The position numbers and the translations under genes are program-made. Positions 37,308 through 46,340 of a stretch of DNA of 64,000 nucleotides are shown here, one piece after another. How positions within the stretch are numbered: position 1 is the first letter of the stretch; each line of letters opens with the position of its first letter. The notes below the pieces were generated by a model. It was given only the letters and a program-made list of their open reading frames with translations, made no database searches and had not been told where the DNA came from. Source of the stretch: Deinococcus frigens DSM 12807 (GTDB lineage: Bacteria > Deinococcota > Deinococci > Deinococcales > Deinococcaceae); NCBI RefSeq assembly GCF_000701425.1, contig NZ_JNIW01000013.1, forward strand, positions 25,146 through 89,145, in the 5' to 3' direction.

Positions 37308-38588
37308 ATGAGTACCATGCCAGTTCTGGGGGTCATCGAGGGCTTCTATGGCCGTCCCTGGACCGCGGCCCAGCGTGGCCGCCTGTTTGAGCGGATGGCC
37401 GCCTGGGGCCTGAACACCTACCTCTACGCCCCCAAGGATGACCGCTGGCACCGGCAGGAGTGGCGCGAAGCCTACCCGGCAGCGGAGGCCGAATCTCTGC
37501 GGGCTTTGGTTGAAGATGCCCGCCAGCACGGCGTCCGCCTCGTGTACGCGCTGGCCCCTGGCCTGGACCTCGACTGGGCCAACGGGGCGGACCGCCGCGC
37601 GCTGGCACAGAAGTTTGTCAGCGTGCAGCGCCTGGGGATCGAGCATTTCTCGCTGCTGTTCGACGACATTCCGTATGCCCCGGACCGCGCCGCACAGGCC
37701 CGCGAGCAGGTGGCCGCCACCCACCACGTTCTGGATGCGCTGTGGCCGGATGGGCAGGCCGGATTGATGCTGTTCTGTCCCACCGAATACTGTGCGGAGC
37801 GGGCGCGGCCAGGGGTGGCCAGCTCGCCCTATCTACGCGCTCTGGGCGAGGGCCTGCGCCCCAGCGTGGACATCCTGTGGACCGGACCGCAGGTGGTATC
37901 GCCCGAAATCAGCGTGCAGAGCATTCTGGAGGTCAACCGGGCAGTCTGCCGCCCGGTCCTGCTCTGGGACAACCTGCACGCCAGCGATTACAGCCTGCAC
38001 CGCCTGCACCTGGGACCTTACGCGGGCCGTCCGCTGGACCTGCGCGCTGGGGTGGCGGGCATCCTGAGCAACCCGAACAACCCGCTGGAGCCGAACACGC
38101 CGGGGCTGTTCAGTCTGGCGGACTACGCCGGGGCCGCGCCGGACTGGACGCCGGAGACCTCGCTGGACCGCGCGCTGGAAGTCTGGCTGCCGGAGTTCAT
38201 GGCCGTTCCCGCCCACCCGGTCACGCTCGAAGACCTGCGGCTGGTGGCCCACATGCTGTATCTGCCGGGTCAGCTTGGGCCGCAAGCCGTGCGGGTGCTG
38301 ACGGTGGCGCGGCAAGTGGTGGATTTGCAGACCGGCGCAGAGCAGCGGGCGTCGCTGCTGGAAGAACTGCGCGCCGCCCGCCGCCGGGTGGTCCGGGTGC
38401 TGCGCGCGCTGGAGGCGGGTCCGAACCGCGACCTGCTGTTCGATCTGCACCCGTATCTGGTGGACGTGGTGGAGGAACTGAACCGGTTGATGGTGGGAGC
38501 AACGCAGCGCGGCGAGGATGACCCGGAGGCTTTTCTGTACCGGGGCAGCCTGGCCGACCACCTGATGACGCTGGGCCGGGAAAACTGA
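37308..38588 (+). CDS. GH84 beta-N-acetylglucosaminidase (O-GlcNAcase/hyaluronidase type)
   Basis: A 426-residue TIM-barrel glycosidase of family GH84, which removes beta-linked GlcNAc using the substrate acetamido group. VLGVIEGFYGRPWTAAQR is the family opening; YLYAPKDDRWHRQEWREAYP and the catalytic Asp pair in FSLLFDDIPYAPD follow; LLWDNLHASDY and GILSNPNNPLEPN complete the site. There is no signal peptide, so it acts in the cytoplasm on imported substrates. GGAGGAG precedes the ATG. It is the last gene of the locus; its stop codon touches a family-2 element. Confidence 0.92.
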   Translation: MSTMPVLGVIEGFYGRPWTAAQRGRLFERMAAWGLNTYLYAPKDDRWHRQEWREAYPAAEAESLRALVEDARQHGVRLVYALAPGLDLDWANGADRRALAQKFVSVQRLGIEHFSLLFDDIPYAPDRAAQAREQVAATHHVLDALWPDGQAGLMLFCPTEYCAERARPGVASSPYLRALGEGLRPSVDILWTGPQVVSPEISVQSILEVNRAVCRPVLLWDNLHASDYSLHRLHLGPYAGRPLDLRAGVAGILSNPNNPLEPNTPGLFSLADYAGAAPDWTPETSLDRALEVWLPEFMAVPAHPVTLEDLRLVAHMLYLPGQLGPQAVRVLTVARQVVDLQTGAEQRASLLEELRAARRRVVRVLRALEAGPNRDLLFDLHPYLVDVVEELNRLMVGATQRGEDDPEAFLYRGSLADHLMTLGREN

Positions 38589-38719
38589 TACGGATTGCGG
38601 GTAAAGTCCCGACGTTGACCCGGCTGGAAGGAGAAGCACAGAAGACGCGTGGCGTGGTCTGGCAGACCAGACGGCCCTTTCCCTTTCCTGCCCTTCCTGG
38701 AATGGAACGCCATCCGTCT
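38588..38719 (+). repeat. Small inverted-repeat element, family 2, copy D
   Basis: 132 bases that fill the whole space between the stop codons of the GH84 gene and the convergent IclR gene. Starts ATACGGATTGCGGGTAAAG and ends AACGCCATCCGTCT. The core CGGCTGGAAGGAGAAGC and AGAAGACGCGTGGCGTG nearly matches copy E at 51942-52066 in the opposite orientation. Confidence 0.75.
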
Positions 38720-39525
38720 CAGAGCGCGGCAGACGGCTCGGCGCGGTGGCCCAGGGCGCGCGACAGTTCATTGGCGTGCTCGACGACCAGGTGAATGAAC
38801 TCATGGCGCTTGGCCTGATCCAGCCGCATAACCGGGCCAGCGATGCTCAGGGCGGCCACCACCTGGGCGCGGTGATCGAAGACCGGCGCGGCAATTGAGA
38901 AGGTGTCGTTTTCCAGGTCCGAGAGCGCCAGGTGATAGCCGTCGGCGCGAATCCGCCGCAGAATCTGCTGCAACTCGTGGGCGTCGCTGACGGTGGTGCC
39001 GGTAAATTGATCCAGGCTGGAGTGCAGTACCTCATCCACCACCGCGTCGGGCGCATAGGCCAGCAAGACCTTCGGGGTGCCGCCCGCGTGCAGCGGCCCG
39101 ATGCGCCCCACCTGGGCATACATGCGGATGGGCTGGGGCGAGATCCGCACGTCCACCACCAGCGAATGAAGGCCCTCGCGGACGACCAGATGGACGTTTT
39201 CCAGGGTCAGTGCCGCCAGTTCGTCCAGGATGGGCGTGGCGGCCCGCGACAGCGACCACTGCTGCTCGGCGCGTTTGCCCAGCAGGTAGGCGCTGCGGCC
39301 CAGCACGCTGCCGTGATCCCCGTCCAGGTCCACGTAGCCGAGGCCCTCGAGGGTCCTGATGATCCGGAAGACCTTGCTCTTGGTTAGGCCCGTGCGTTCG
39401 GCCAGTTGTCGGGCTTTCAGGCCAGGATGCTCGCCGATGGTTTCAAGCACTTGGAGGGCGGATTCGAGGGCGGTGATGCCGTATTCCGGCTCGGTTGTCT
39501 GGATGGCGTCGCTTGACTTCTTCAT
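38719..39525 (-). CDS. IclR-family transcriptional regulator
   Basis: A 268-residue regulator. Winged helix N-terminal domain: ALESALQVLETIGEHPGLK, AERTGLTKSKVFRIIRTLEGLGYV. The C-terminal ligand domain includes SLVVDVRISPQPIRMYAQVG, LAYAPDAVVDEVLHSSL and FDHRAQVVAALSIAGPVMRL. It is divergent from the M28 peptidase gene, with a 15-bp perfect palindrome between them, and so probably controls the peptide-use operon. The start is the ATG at 39525 with GAAGAGC upstream. Confidence 0.92.
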   Translation of the reverse strand: MKKSSDAIQTTEPEYGITALESALQVLETIGEHPGLKARQLAERTGLTKSKVFRIIRTLEGLGYVDLDGDHGSVLGRSAYLLGKRAEQQWSLSRAATPILDELAALTLENVHLVVREGLHSLVVDVRISPQPIRMYAQVGRIGPLHAGGTPKVLLAYAPDAVVDEVLHSSLDQFTGTTVSDAHELQQILRRIRADGYHLALSDLENDTFSIAAPVFDHRAQVVAALSIAGPVMRLDQAKRHEFIHLVVEHANELSRALGHRAEPSAAL

Positions 39526-39564
39526 GCTCTTCGCACAGACTAACGGCTCAACCGGATCATTTTG

Positions 39565-39585
39565 TGAATCACTGATTCATACAGT
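39565..39585. promoter_or_regulatory. Probable IclR operator and -10 box
   Basis: TGAATCACTGATTCA (39565-39579) is a perfect 15-bp palindrome in the divergent IclR/M28 region. TACAGT (39580-39585) directly follows, fits TANNNT, and would start transcription about 30 bases before the M28 ATG. Binding here would block the promoter. Confidence 0.6.
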
Positions 39586-39618
39586 GAACCACTCGCAATG
39601 AAGGACTTGGGGGGAACC

Positions 39619-41373
39619 ATGATCAGCTCCGCAGAGCAGGCCATCCTGGACGCCGCGAACCTCGACACTCCGTGGGAACTGATCGAACGGTTCACCACCC
39701 TCAAGCGTGAAGACCCCGCAGACGTGGCGCAGGCGGCCTCGCTGATCGCCGAGCGCCTGAAACGGCACGGCGTCCCGGTGGACATGCACCGCCCCGAGCT
39801 GTTCCTGAGCATTCCGCGCGCGGCCAGCGTGGCAATCGGGGGCGTGACCCTGTTCGCCAAGGCGATGGCGATGAGTGCCGTCTTCCCTGAAGGGATCAGC
39901 GCGCCGCTGGTCTATCAACCCAGTGGCTACGCACTGGACGCCGACGAGCTGTTCTCGCGCCAGGCCCCGGCGGACGAGACCGACGTGCGCGGCAAGATCG
40001 TGGTCAGCGAGGGCTTTGGGATGCCCGGCAAGGTCAGCGATCTGGAACGGTGCGGCGCGCTGGGAATCATCGCCATCAACCCCGGCAAACGCGCCCACTG
40101 GGGCGTGTGTACCACCATCTGGGGCAGCCCGGACCTGTACGACCTGCCGCGCAAGCCGGGTGTGGCGGTGGTCAACGTGAACGCCGAGGACGGCCAGCGC
40201 CTGATCGAGTGGGCGCGCTCCGGCGGCGAGGCGACCCTCAAGACCGATCTGAACGAGGGCTGGTTCGAGTCCCCGGTTCCCGTCGTGACCATTCCCGGCA
40301 CAGAGGAGCCGGAAAAGTTCGTGCTGCTCCATGGCCACTACGACTCCTGGGATTACGGCATCGGCGACAACGCGGTGGGCGACGCCACGCTGCTGGAAAT
40401 CGCGCGGGTGCTGTGGGCGCACCGGGATGGGTTGCGGCGCAGCGTGAAGATCGCGTGGTGGCCGGGCCATTCCACCGGGCGCTACGCGGGCAGCACCTGG
40501 TACTCGGATGCGTTTGGGCTGGAACTGGACGAGCACTGTATCGCGCAGATCAACTGCGATTCGCCCGGCTGCCGCTGGGCCACCGAGTACCAGGACGTGA
40601 GCCTGATGCCCGAAACCGAGCGCTTCGCCGCCGAGCTGATCCGCGACGTGACCGGCAAGGAACTGCGCGCCGAGCGGCCCCACCAGGCCGGGGACTACTC
40701 GTTTAACAACATCGGCCTCAGCGGCTATTTCATGCTGCTGTCCACCATGCCCGACGACCTGCGTGCCGAGAAGGACTATTACGCGGTGGGCGGCTGCGGG
40801 GGCAACATCGCCTGGCACACCGAGGATGACCTGCTGGAGATCGCGGACCGCGACATTCTGCTCAAAGACATCGGCATCTATCTGCTGGCCGCCGTGCGGA
40901 CCGCCAACAGCACAGCCATTCCCTTCGACTTCACGCTGACGCTGGACGATTTCAGCGCCACTGTGGAGCGTTATCAGGCGGCGGCAGGGGATCACTTCAG
41001 CTTTGGGCCGCTGCGCGCCGAGATTGCCCGCCTGCGCTCCGCCGTCGGGCAGCTCGGCAAGCTGGCCGCCAGCCTCGACGGTCAGCCGCTGACCTCGCCC
41101 GAAGCGCGGGCCGTCAACGACGCCCAGATGCGCCTGGCCCGCCAACTCGTGCGGGTGAACTTCACGCGCGAGGCCGCGTTCTTCCACGATCCCGCTGAGT
41201 CGATTCCGCCGCTCCCTGATCTGGCGGTGGCCGAGGAGTTGCCGCACGCTCCGCAGGGGCGCATTGGCTTTTACCGCACCCACCTGATGCGCGGCCAGAA
41301 CCGGGTGATGGCCGCCCTGCGCGAGGCACATACCGCTGTGGAGCGGGCTTTAGATGTCCCCGTGCCACACTAG
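39619..41373 (+). CDS. M28-family zinc aminopeptidase with PA domain
   Basis: A 584-residue peptidase. A PA-type insert (about 100-215: GKIVVSEGFGMPGKVSDLERCGALGIIAIN) precedes the M28 catalytic domain: LHGHYDSWDYGIGDNAVGDATLLEIAR with the HxD and second Asp zinc ligands, INCDSPG, and GNIAWHTEDDLLEIADRD with a late His ligand. A C-terminal helical region follows. No signal peptide, so it is cytoplasmic. I prefer the ATG at 39619 (GGGGGGAA upstream) over 39598. Where most M28 enzymes have a Glu pair, this reads WWPGHSTG, a notable change at the catalytic base position. Confidence 0.85.
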   Translation: MISSAEQAILDAANLDTPWELIERFTTLKREDPADVAQAASLIAERLKRHGVPVDMHRPELFLSIPRAASVAIGGVTLFAKAMAMSAVFPEGISAPLVYQPSGYALDADELFSRQAPADETDVRGKIVVSEGFGMPGKVSDLERCGALGIIAINPGKRAHWGVCTTIWGSPDLYDLPRKPGVAVVNVNAEDGQRLIEWARSGGEATLKTDLNEGWFESPVPVVTIPGTEEPEKFVLLHGHYDSWDYGIGDNAVGDATLLEIARVLWAHRDGLRRSVKIAWWPGHSTGRYAGSTWYSDAFGLELDEHCIAQINCDSPGCRWATEYQDVSLMPETERFAAELIRDVTGKELRAERPHQAGDYSFNNIGLSGYFMLLSTMPDDLRAEKDYYAVGGCGGNIAWHTEDDLLEIADRDILLKDIGIYLLAAVRTANSTAIPFDFTLTLDDFSATVERYQAAAGDHFSFGPLRAEIARLRSAVGQLGKLAASLDGQPLTSPEARAVNDAQMRLARQLVRVNFTREAAFFHDPAESIPPLPDLAVAEELPHAPQGRIGFYRTHLMRGQNRVMAALREAHTAVERALDVPVPH

Positions 41374-41445
41374 AAGACCCGTCCAACAGCTCCAGCAGCA
41401 AGCACGTTCCTCCTCGCCCCTTCCCGGTCCGACAAGGAGAACCCC

Positions 41446-42999
41446 ATGCCCAGGCGTCTGTTCAGCGTTGGCCTTTTGACCCTCAGCTTCGCCCTGACTC
41501 TCAGCAGCGCGCAGGCGCAGAGCGGCACCCTGAAGCTGCCGCTGATCAACGATCCGATCATGAATCCGGTGATCGCGCCGGACCTGGGATCGGTGCTGAT
41601 CAACAAGGTCATCTTTCCCGGTCTGGTGCGGCCCAACGAGGACCTGCTGCCCGAACCGGACCTGGCCAAATCGTGGACGATCACGGGCGGCGGCCTGGTC
41701 TACACCTTTACGCTACGAAACGATGTGAAGTGGCACGATGGCAAACCGTTTACCGCTGCCGACGTGGTGTTCACCTTCAAGGCGGCAACCGATCCCAAGT
41801 CCGGCTCCCGGCTGGTGTCCGATTTCTCGTCGATCAAGGACGTGGTGGCGGTCAATCCCACCACCGTCCGGTTCACGCTGTCGCGGCCCTTCGCGCCGTT
41901 CCTGACGCTGCTGGGCCACAACGCGGGCATCCTGCCCAAACACCTGCTGGACGGCAAACCGCTGAACGACGCCACCGCCTTTAACCGTTCGACGCCCATC
42001 GGCACCGGGCCGTTCAAGGTGACGCGGGTCGTGCCGGGGGCCAGCATCACGCTGGAGGCCAACAAGGACTACTACGGCACCAAGCCCAAGCTGGCCGGCA
42101 TGGTCTTCAAGGTGGTCCCCGACATCAACACGCAGGTGGCGCAGCTTCGGTCCGGTGAACTGGACTGGGTGAATGTTGAGCCGAACAGCATCGCCAGTTT
42201 GCAAAACGACCCCAACATCACCCTCAAGCAGGCCAACGCGGTGCAGCACTTCCTGGTGTTCTTTAACCAGAAAAACCCGCTGTTCGCTCCGGCCAAGGTG
42301 CGCGAGTCCATGCAGTACGCGGTCAACCGCAAGGCGATCATCGACGGCGTGCTCAAGGGCTATGCCGATTACCCCACCGGCACGCTGCCCACCGCACTGA
42401 AAAAGTACTACGACAAGACCATCAAACCGGTCCAGTACGACCCGGCCCGCGCCAAGCAGTTGCTGGCCGAGGCGGGCTGGAAGCCGGATGCCAAAGGCCA
42501 ACTGGTGAACGCCAGGGGCGAGCCGTTCAAGTTCACCCTGATCGTGGACCGGGGCAACCCCAGCCGCGAGCAGGCGGCGCTGGCCGTGCAGCAGGACCTG
42601 AAAAAGGTCGGCATGGACGTCACGCTCCAGCCGCTGGAATTTGCCACGCTGGTGCGCGACTACCTGATTCCCGGCAAATACGACGCCAACCTGATCTGGT
42701 GGACCACGCCGCCTGACCCGGACCAGTACTCGTACTACGCCACCGGGCAGGACAACAACAATGCCTTTTTCTCCAGCCCCAGGGCCGACGACCTGCTCAA
42801 GCGTGGGCGCGAGACGGCGGACGTGGCGCAGCGCCAGAAGATCTACAACGAGTTCCAGCGGCTGGAGATGACCAATCCACCCGTGCTGGTGCTGTACTAC
42901 CCCAAAGAACTCCAGGCCATCCGCAAGAACCTGAGCGGCGTGCCTGACCTGGGCATCCGCGACGCGCTGCGCCACAGCGAGGACTTTCAGTTGAAGTAA
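41446..42999 (+). CDS. Extracellular solute-binding protein, family 5
   Basis: A 517-residue exported binding protein with signal peptide (LLTLSFALTLSSAQAQS). Family-5 signatures are FTLRNDVKWHDGKPFTAADVVFTFKA and GTGPFKVTRVVPGASITLEAN. In an operon with five peptidases its ligand is probably a peptide. ACAAGGAGAA precedes the ATG. It is followed by a matching permease pair. Confidence 0.92.
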   Translation: MPRRLFSVGLLTLSFALTLSSAQAQSGTLKLPLINDPIMNPVIAPDLGSVLINKVIFPGLVRPNEDLLPEPDLAKSWTITGGGLVYTFTLRNDVKWHDGKPFTAADVVFTFKAATDPKSGSRLVSDFSSIKDVVAVNPTTVRFTLSRPFAPFLTLLGHNAGILPKHLLDGKPLNDATAFNRSTPIGTGPFKVTRVVPGASITLEANKDYYGTKPKLAGMVFKVVPDINTQVAQLRSGELDWVNVEPNSIASLQNDPNITLKQANAVQHFLVFFNQKNPLFAPAKVRESMQYAVNRKAIIDGVLKGYADYPTGTLPTALKKYYDKTIKPVQYDPARAKQLLAEAGWKPDAKGQLVNARGEPFKFTLIVDRGNPSREQAALAVQQDLKKVGMDVTLQPLEFATLVRDYLIPGKYDANLIWWTTPPDPDQYSYYATGQDNNNAFFSSPRADDLLKRGRETADVAQRQKIYNEFQRLEMTNPPVLVLYYPKELQAIRKNLSGVPDLGIRDALRHSEDFQLK

Positions 43000-43057
43000 A
43001 GGGGGCACTGAAGCTGGCTGCTGGCTGCGACGGAACTTCTTGGAAAGGGGAGGGGAG

Positions 43058-44011
43058 ATGACGCTTTCATACCTGCTCAGGCGGGTGTTCCACGCCCTGA
43101 TCGTGCTGGTCATGGTGGGCATCATCACTTTCTTCGTGGTGCGCCTGGCTCCCGGCGGTCCGTCGCTGCTGGCAGACCCCAAGCTGTCCAGCGTCGAGCG
43201 CCAGGCCATCGAGCAGCGGCTGGGATTGAACGAGCCGCTGCCCGTTCAATTCACCAAGTGGGCGGGCCAGACGGCGCGCGGCAATCTGGGCAACAGCTTT
43301 CTGTACGGCGCGCCCACCGTGCAGATCATCATGACCCGGCTGCCCAACACCCTTATTCTGGCGGGAACCTCGCTGCTGCTCACGCTGGCGGTGGCGCTGC
43401 CGCTGGGGCTGGCGAGCGGCATGCGTCCCGGCAGCGTCTTTGACCGGATCACCAGTACCGTCAGCCTGGTCTTCATTGCTGTACCCGTGTTCTGGTTCGG
43501 GTTGCTGCTGATCATCCTGTTCGCCGTGACCTGGCGCATTTTGCCGGCAGGCGGCATGAATACCGCCGGACAGGAGGGTAGCTTTCCAGACCTGCTGCGC
43601 CACCTGATCCTGCCCGCCGTGGTGCTGTCGGCGGCCAGCATCGCCGAGATCCTGCGCTACACCCGCTCCAGCACCCGCACCGTTAGCACCCAGGACTATG
43701 TGCGAACCGCCCGTGCCAAGGGGGTGGGACAGTGGGCGCTGCGCTCCCGCCACATCCTCCGCAACGCCGCCATCCCGATCCTGACGGCGGTGGGCCTGCA
43801 ACTGCCGCGCCTGATCGGGGGCGCGGCCATCACCGAGACCATCTTCGGCTGGCCGGGCATGGGCCGCCTGAGCGTGGAGGCCGCGCTGGGCCGCGATTAT
43901 CCGCTGATCATGGGCATCACGCTGTTCGTGGCGCTGGCGGTGGTGACCTTTAACCTGCTGATCGACCTGATGTACCCCTGGCTCGACCCGCGCGTGCGGG
44001 CGGAGGCGTAG
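43058..44011 (+). CDS. ABC transporter permease, DppB family
   Basis: A 317-residue permease: MTLSYLLRRVFHALIVLVMV, LAPGGPSLL, six membrane segments, EAA loop YVRTARAKGVGQWALRSRHI, end YPWLDPRVRAEA. ATG 43058 follows GGGGAGGGGA. The stop is directly followed by the GTG of the DppC partner. Confidence 0.92.
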   Translation: MTLSYLLRRVFHALIVLVMVGIITFFVVRLAPGGPSLLADPKLSSVERQAIEQRLGLNEPLPVQFTKWAGQTARGNLGNSFLYGAPTVQIIMTRLPNTLILAGTSLLLTLAVALPLGLASGMRPGSVFDRITSTVSLVFIAVPVFWFGLLLIILFAVTWRILPAGGMNTAGQEGSFPDLLRHLILPAVVLSAASIAEILRYTRSSTRTVSTQDYVRTARAKGVGQWALRSRHILRNAAIPILTAVGLQLPRLIGGAAITETIFGWPGMGRLSVEAALGRDYPLIMGITLFVALAVVTFNLLIDLMYPWLDPRVRAEA

Positions 44012-44878
44012 GTGCAGCAGACCGTGCCGCAACCCGTGGCCCTCTCCCCCGCGCGCCGCAGCGCCCGGAGACTGCGGCGCAACCCGTCTGCCGTGTGGTC
44101 GCTGGCCGTGCTGCTGCTGATCGTCGCCTTCGCGCTGCTGGGACCGCTGGTCTACCGCGCGTCGCCGGAAACCATCGACTTTGCGCAGCAGTTCGCCGGG
44201 CCGAGCTGGGGGCATCCGCTGGGAGCCGATGAAAATGGCCGCGACGTGCTGATCCGCCTGATGCTGGGCGGGCGCGTGTCGCTGGCAGTGGGCTTTTTCG
44301 CGGTGGCCGTCTCATTGGTCTTCGGCGTGCTGATCGGCGGCCTCTCCGGCTTCTTCCGGGGCTGGGCGGATTCCGTTCTCATGCGCTTCACCGACGGCAT
44401 GCTGGCGATTCCGGGTTTCTTCATCAGCCTGCTGGCGCTGACCTTTTTCGGGGCGGGCCTGACCCAACTGGTGCTGGTCATCGGGCTGACTTCCTGGATG
44501 GGCCTGGCGCGGCTGGTGCGCGGCGAGGTGCTGCGCGAGCGCGAGGAACTGAGCGTGGAGGCCGCCCGCGCGCTGGGCGCGTCCGAGTTGCGGGTGCTGT
44601 GGCGGCACGTGCTGCCGCAGGTGTACCCCACCATGATCGTCAACGCCACCATCGGGATCTCGTTCGCGATCCTGACTGAATCGGCGCTGTCCTTTCTGGG
44701 CGTGGGCATCCAGCCGCCGGACGCCAGTTGGGGAAACATGCTGACCGGCGCGCAGAACTACATGTACTCGTCCCCGTGGCTGGCGGTCTATCCCGGCGCA
44801 CTGATTCTGATCACCGTCGTCGCCTTCAACCTGCTGGGCGACGGCCTGCGCGACGCCAGCGATCCCCAGGGGCGCTGA
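44012..44878 (+). CDS. ABC transporter permease, DppC family
   Basis: A 288-residue permease: RRLRRNPSAVWSLAVLLLIVAF, HPLGADENGRDVLIRLM, EAA loop REELSVEAARALGASELRVLWRH, ESALSFLGVGIQPPDASWGNML. It forms the pore with the upstream DppB-type gene. No ATPase gene follows or precedes in this operon, so ATP-binding subunits must come from elsewhere. Confidence 0.92.
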   Translation: MQQTVPQPVALSPARRSARRLRRNPSAVWSLAVLLLIVAFALLGPLVYRASPETIDFAQQFAGPSWGHPLGADENGRDVLIRLMLGGRVSLAVGFFAVAVSLVFGVLIGGLSGFFRGWADSVLMRFTDGMLAIPGFFISLLALTFFGAGLTQLVLVIGLTSWMGLARLVRGEVLREREELSVEAARALGASELRVLWRHVLPQVYPTMIVNATIGISFAILTESALSFLGVGIQPPDASWGNMLTGAQNYMYSSPWLAVYPGALILITVVAFNLLGDGLRDASDPQGR

Positions 44879-44921
44879 GCTTCAGTGGGTTCCACGACTG
44901 AGCCTCATGACAAGGAGGAAG

Positions 44922-46340
44922 ATGAACGTCAACGCCATTCACGCCGACCTGAAGCAGCATTTCGATCAAGACCTAGAGGACATCCGCCAGTTTCTGCGGC
45001 GGCCCAGCATCAGTTACACCGGGGAGGGCATCGCCGAGACCGCGCAGGCGGTGGCCGCCCTGATCGCCGGACTGGGCGGCGAGGCCGAGGTGGTGGCGAC
45101 GCCGGGCCATCCCATCGTCTACGGCGAGTTGTGGCAAGGCGCACCCAAAACCCTGCTGATCTACGGCATGTACGACGTGATGCCCACCGACGAGGACGGC
45201 TGGATGGCCGAGCCGTTCGGGGCCGAGATTCACGATTTGCCGGGGCTGGGACCCAGCGTCATCTGCCGGGGCGCGGTCAACACCAAAGGCCCACTGGCCG
45301 CCTTCTTCACCGCCATGCGGTCCATCAGGCGTATCGAGGGAAAATTACCCGTCAACCTGCTGTTCGCCATCGAGGGCGAGGAGGAGATGGGCAGCCGCTC
45401 GTTTCCCGCCTTTGCCGAGCAGTACGCCGAAAAGCTCAAGCGCGCCGACGCCGTGCTGTTTCCCTTCTTCGAGCAGGACGAGGCCGGGATGCCCAGTCTG
45501 GTGCTGGGCACCAAGGGCATGCTGTACGTCGAGCTGATCTGCACCGGCGGCGACTGGGGCGGCCCCACCCAGCGCGGCATTCACGGCAGCTACAACGCCT
45601 GGGTCAAGAGTCCGGTGTGGCGGCTGACGCGCGCACTGGCCAGCTTCGTGGACGACGACGAGAACATTCTGGTGGACGGCTTCTTCGACGATGTGCGCCC
45701 CCTGTCCGGGCGCGAGGCGGCCCTGCTCGACGAACAGATCGACGCGGGCCGCTTCGACGCCGGGGTGTTCCGCGATGCCTACGCCGTGCGGCAGCTCAAG
45801 GACCCCGAAGACCGCCGCGCCTGGCACCGCCTGTTCTCGCAGCCGCAGCTCAACATCGACGGCCTGTTCGCGGGCTACACCGGGCCGGAAACCAAGACCG
45901 TGCTGCCGCACCAGGCGACGGCCAAGGTGGACGTGCGGATGGTGCCGGACATGGACCCCGACACGGTGCTGGCCGGGCTGCGCGCCCACCTGGATAAGGG
46001 AGGTTTTTCGGACATACAGATCAAGGTCTACAACAAGTATCCCTGGTCCAAGCTCAGCCTGGACGAATCCGCTGTCCAGGCCATGATCCGCACCTATCAG
46101 GGGTTGCACGGCGAACTGGAGCTGTGGCCGATCAACCCCGGCAGCGCCCCTTACTACGTGTTCGAGCGGTTGCTGGACCTGCCGTATGTCACGGGCGGGC
46201 TGGGCCACGGCTCACGGCAGCACTCCAGCAACGAGTACTGCACGGTGGCGGGCATCCTGGACTTCGAGCGTTCGATGGTCACCTTTCTGGACGAATTCAC
46301 GCGGGGGCCAGCGGCCCCACAAGGAGAAGAACATGAATAG
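44922..46340 (+). CDS. M20-family metallopeptidase
   Basis: A 472-residue zinc peptidase. LLIYGMYDVMPTDEDGW carries the usual HxD position (here MYD in place of GHYD), NTKGPLAAFFTAM the bridging Asp region, LFAIEGEEEMGSRSF the catalytic Glu pair, and GLGHGSRQHSSNEYC the late His. The dimerisation lid is residues ~190-330. Such enzymes cleave di- and tripeptides in the cytoplasm. ATG 44922 has AAGGAGG upstream. The His-to-Met change at the first metal ligand is odd and may alter metal binding. Stop overlaps the next gene by 8 bases. Confidence 0.85.
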   Translation: MNVNAIHADLKQHFDQDLEDIRQFLRRPSISYTGEGIAETAQAVAALIAGLGGEAEVVATPGHPIVYGELWQGAPKTLLIYGMYDVMPTDEDGWMAEPFGAEIHDLPGLGPSVICRGAVNTKGPLAAFFTAMRSIRRIEGKLPVNLLFAIEGEEEMGSRSFPAFAEQYAEKLKRADAVLFPFFEQDEAGMPSLVLGTKGMLYVELICTGGDWGGPTQRGIHGSYNAWVKSPVWRLTRALASFVDDDENILVDGFFDDVRPLSGREAALLDEQIDAGRFDAGVFRDAYAVRQLKDPEDRRAWHRLFSQPQLNIDGLFAGYTGPETKTVLPHQATAKVDVRMVPDMDPDTVLAGLRAHLDKGGFSDIQIKVYNKYPWSKLSLDESAVQAMIRTYQGLHGELELWPINPGSAPYYVFERLLDLPYVTGGLGHGSRQHSSNEYCTVAGILDFERSMVTFLDEFTRGPAAPQGEEHE

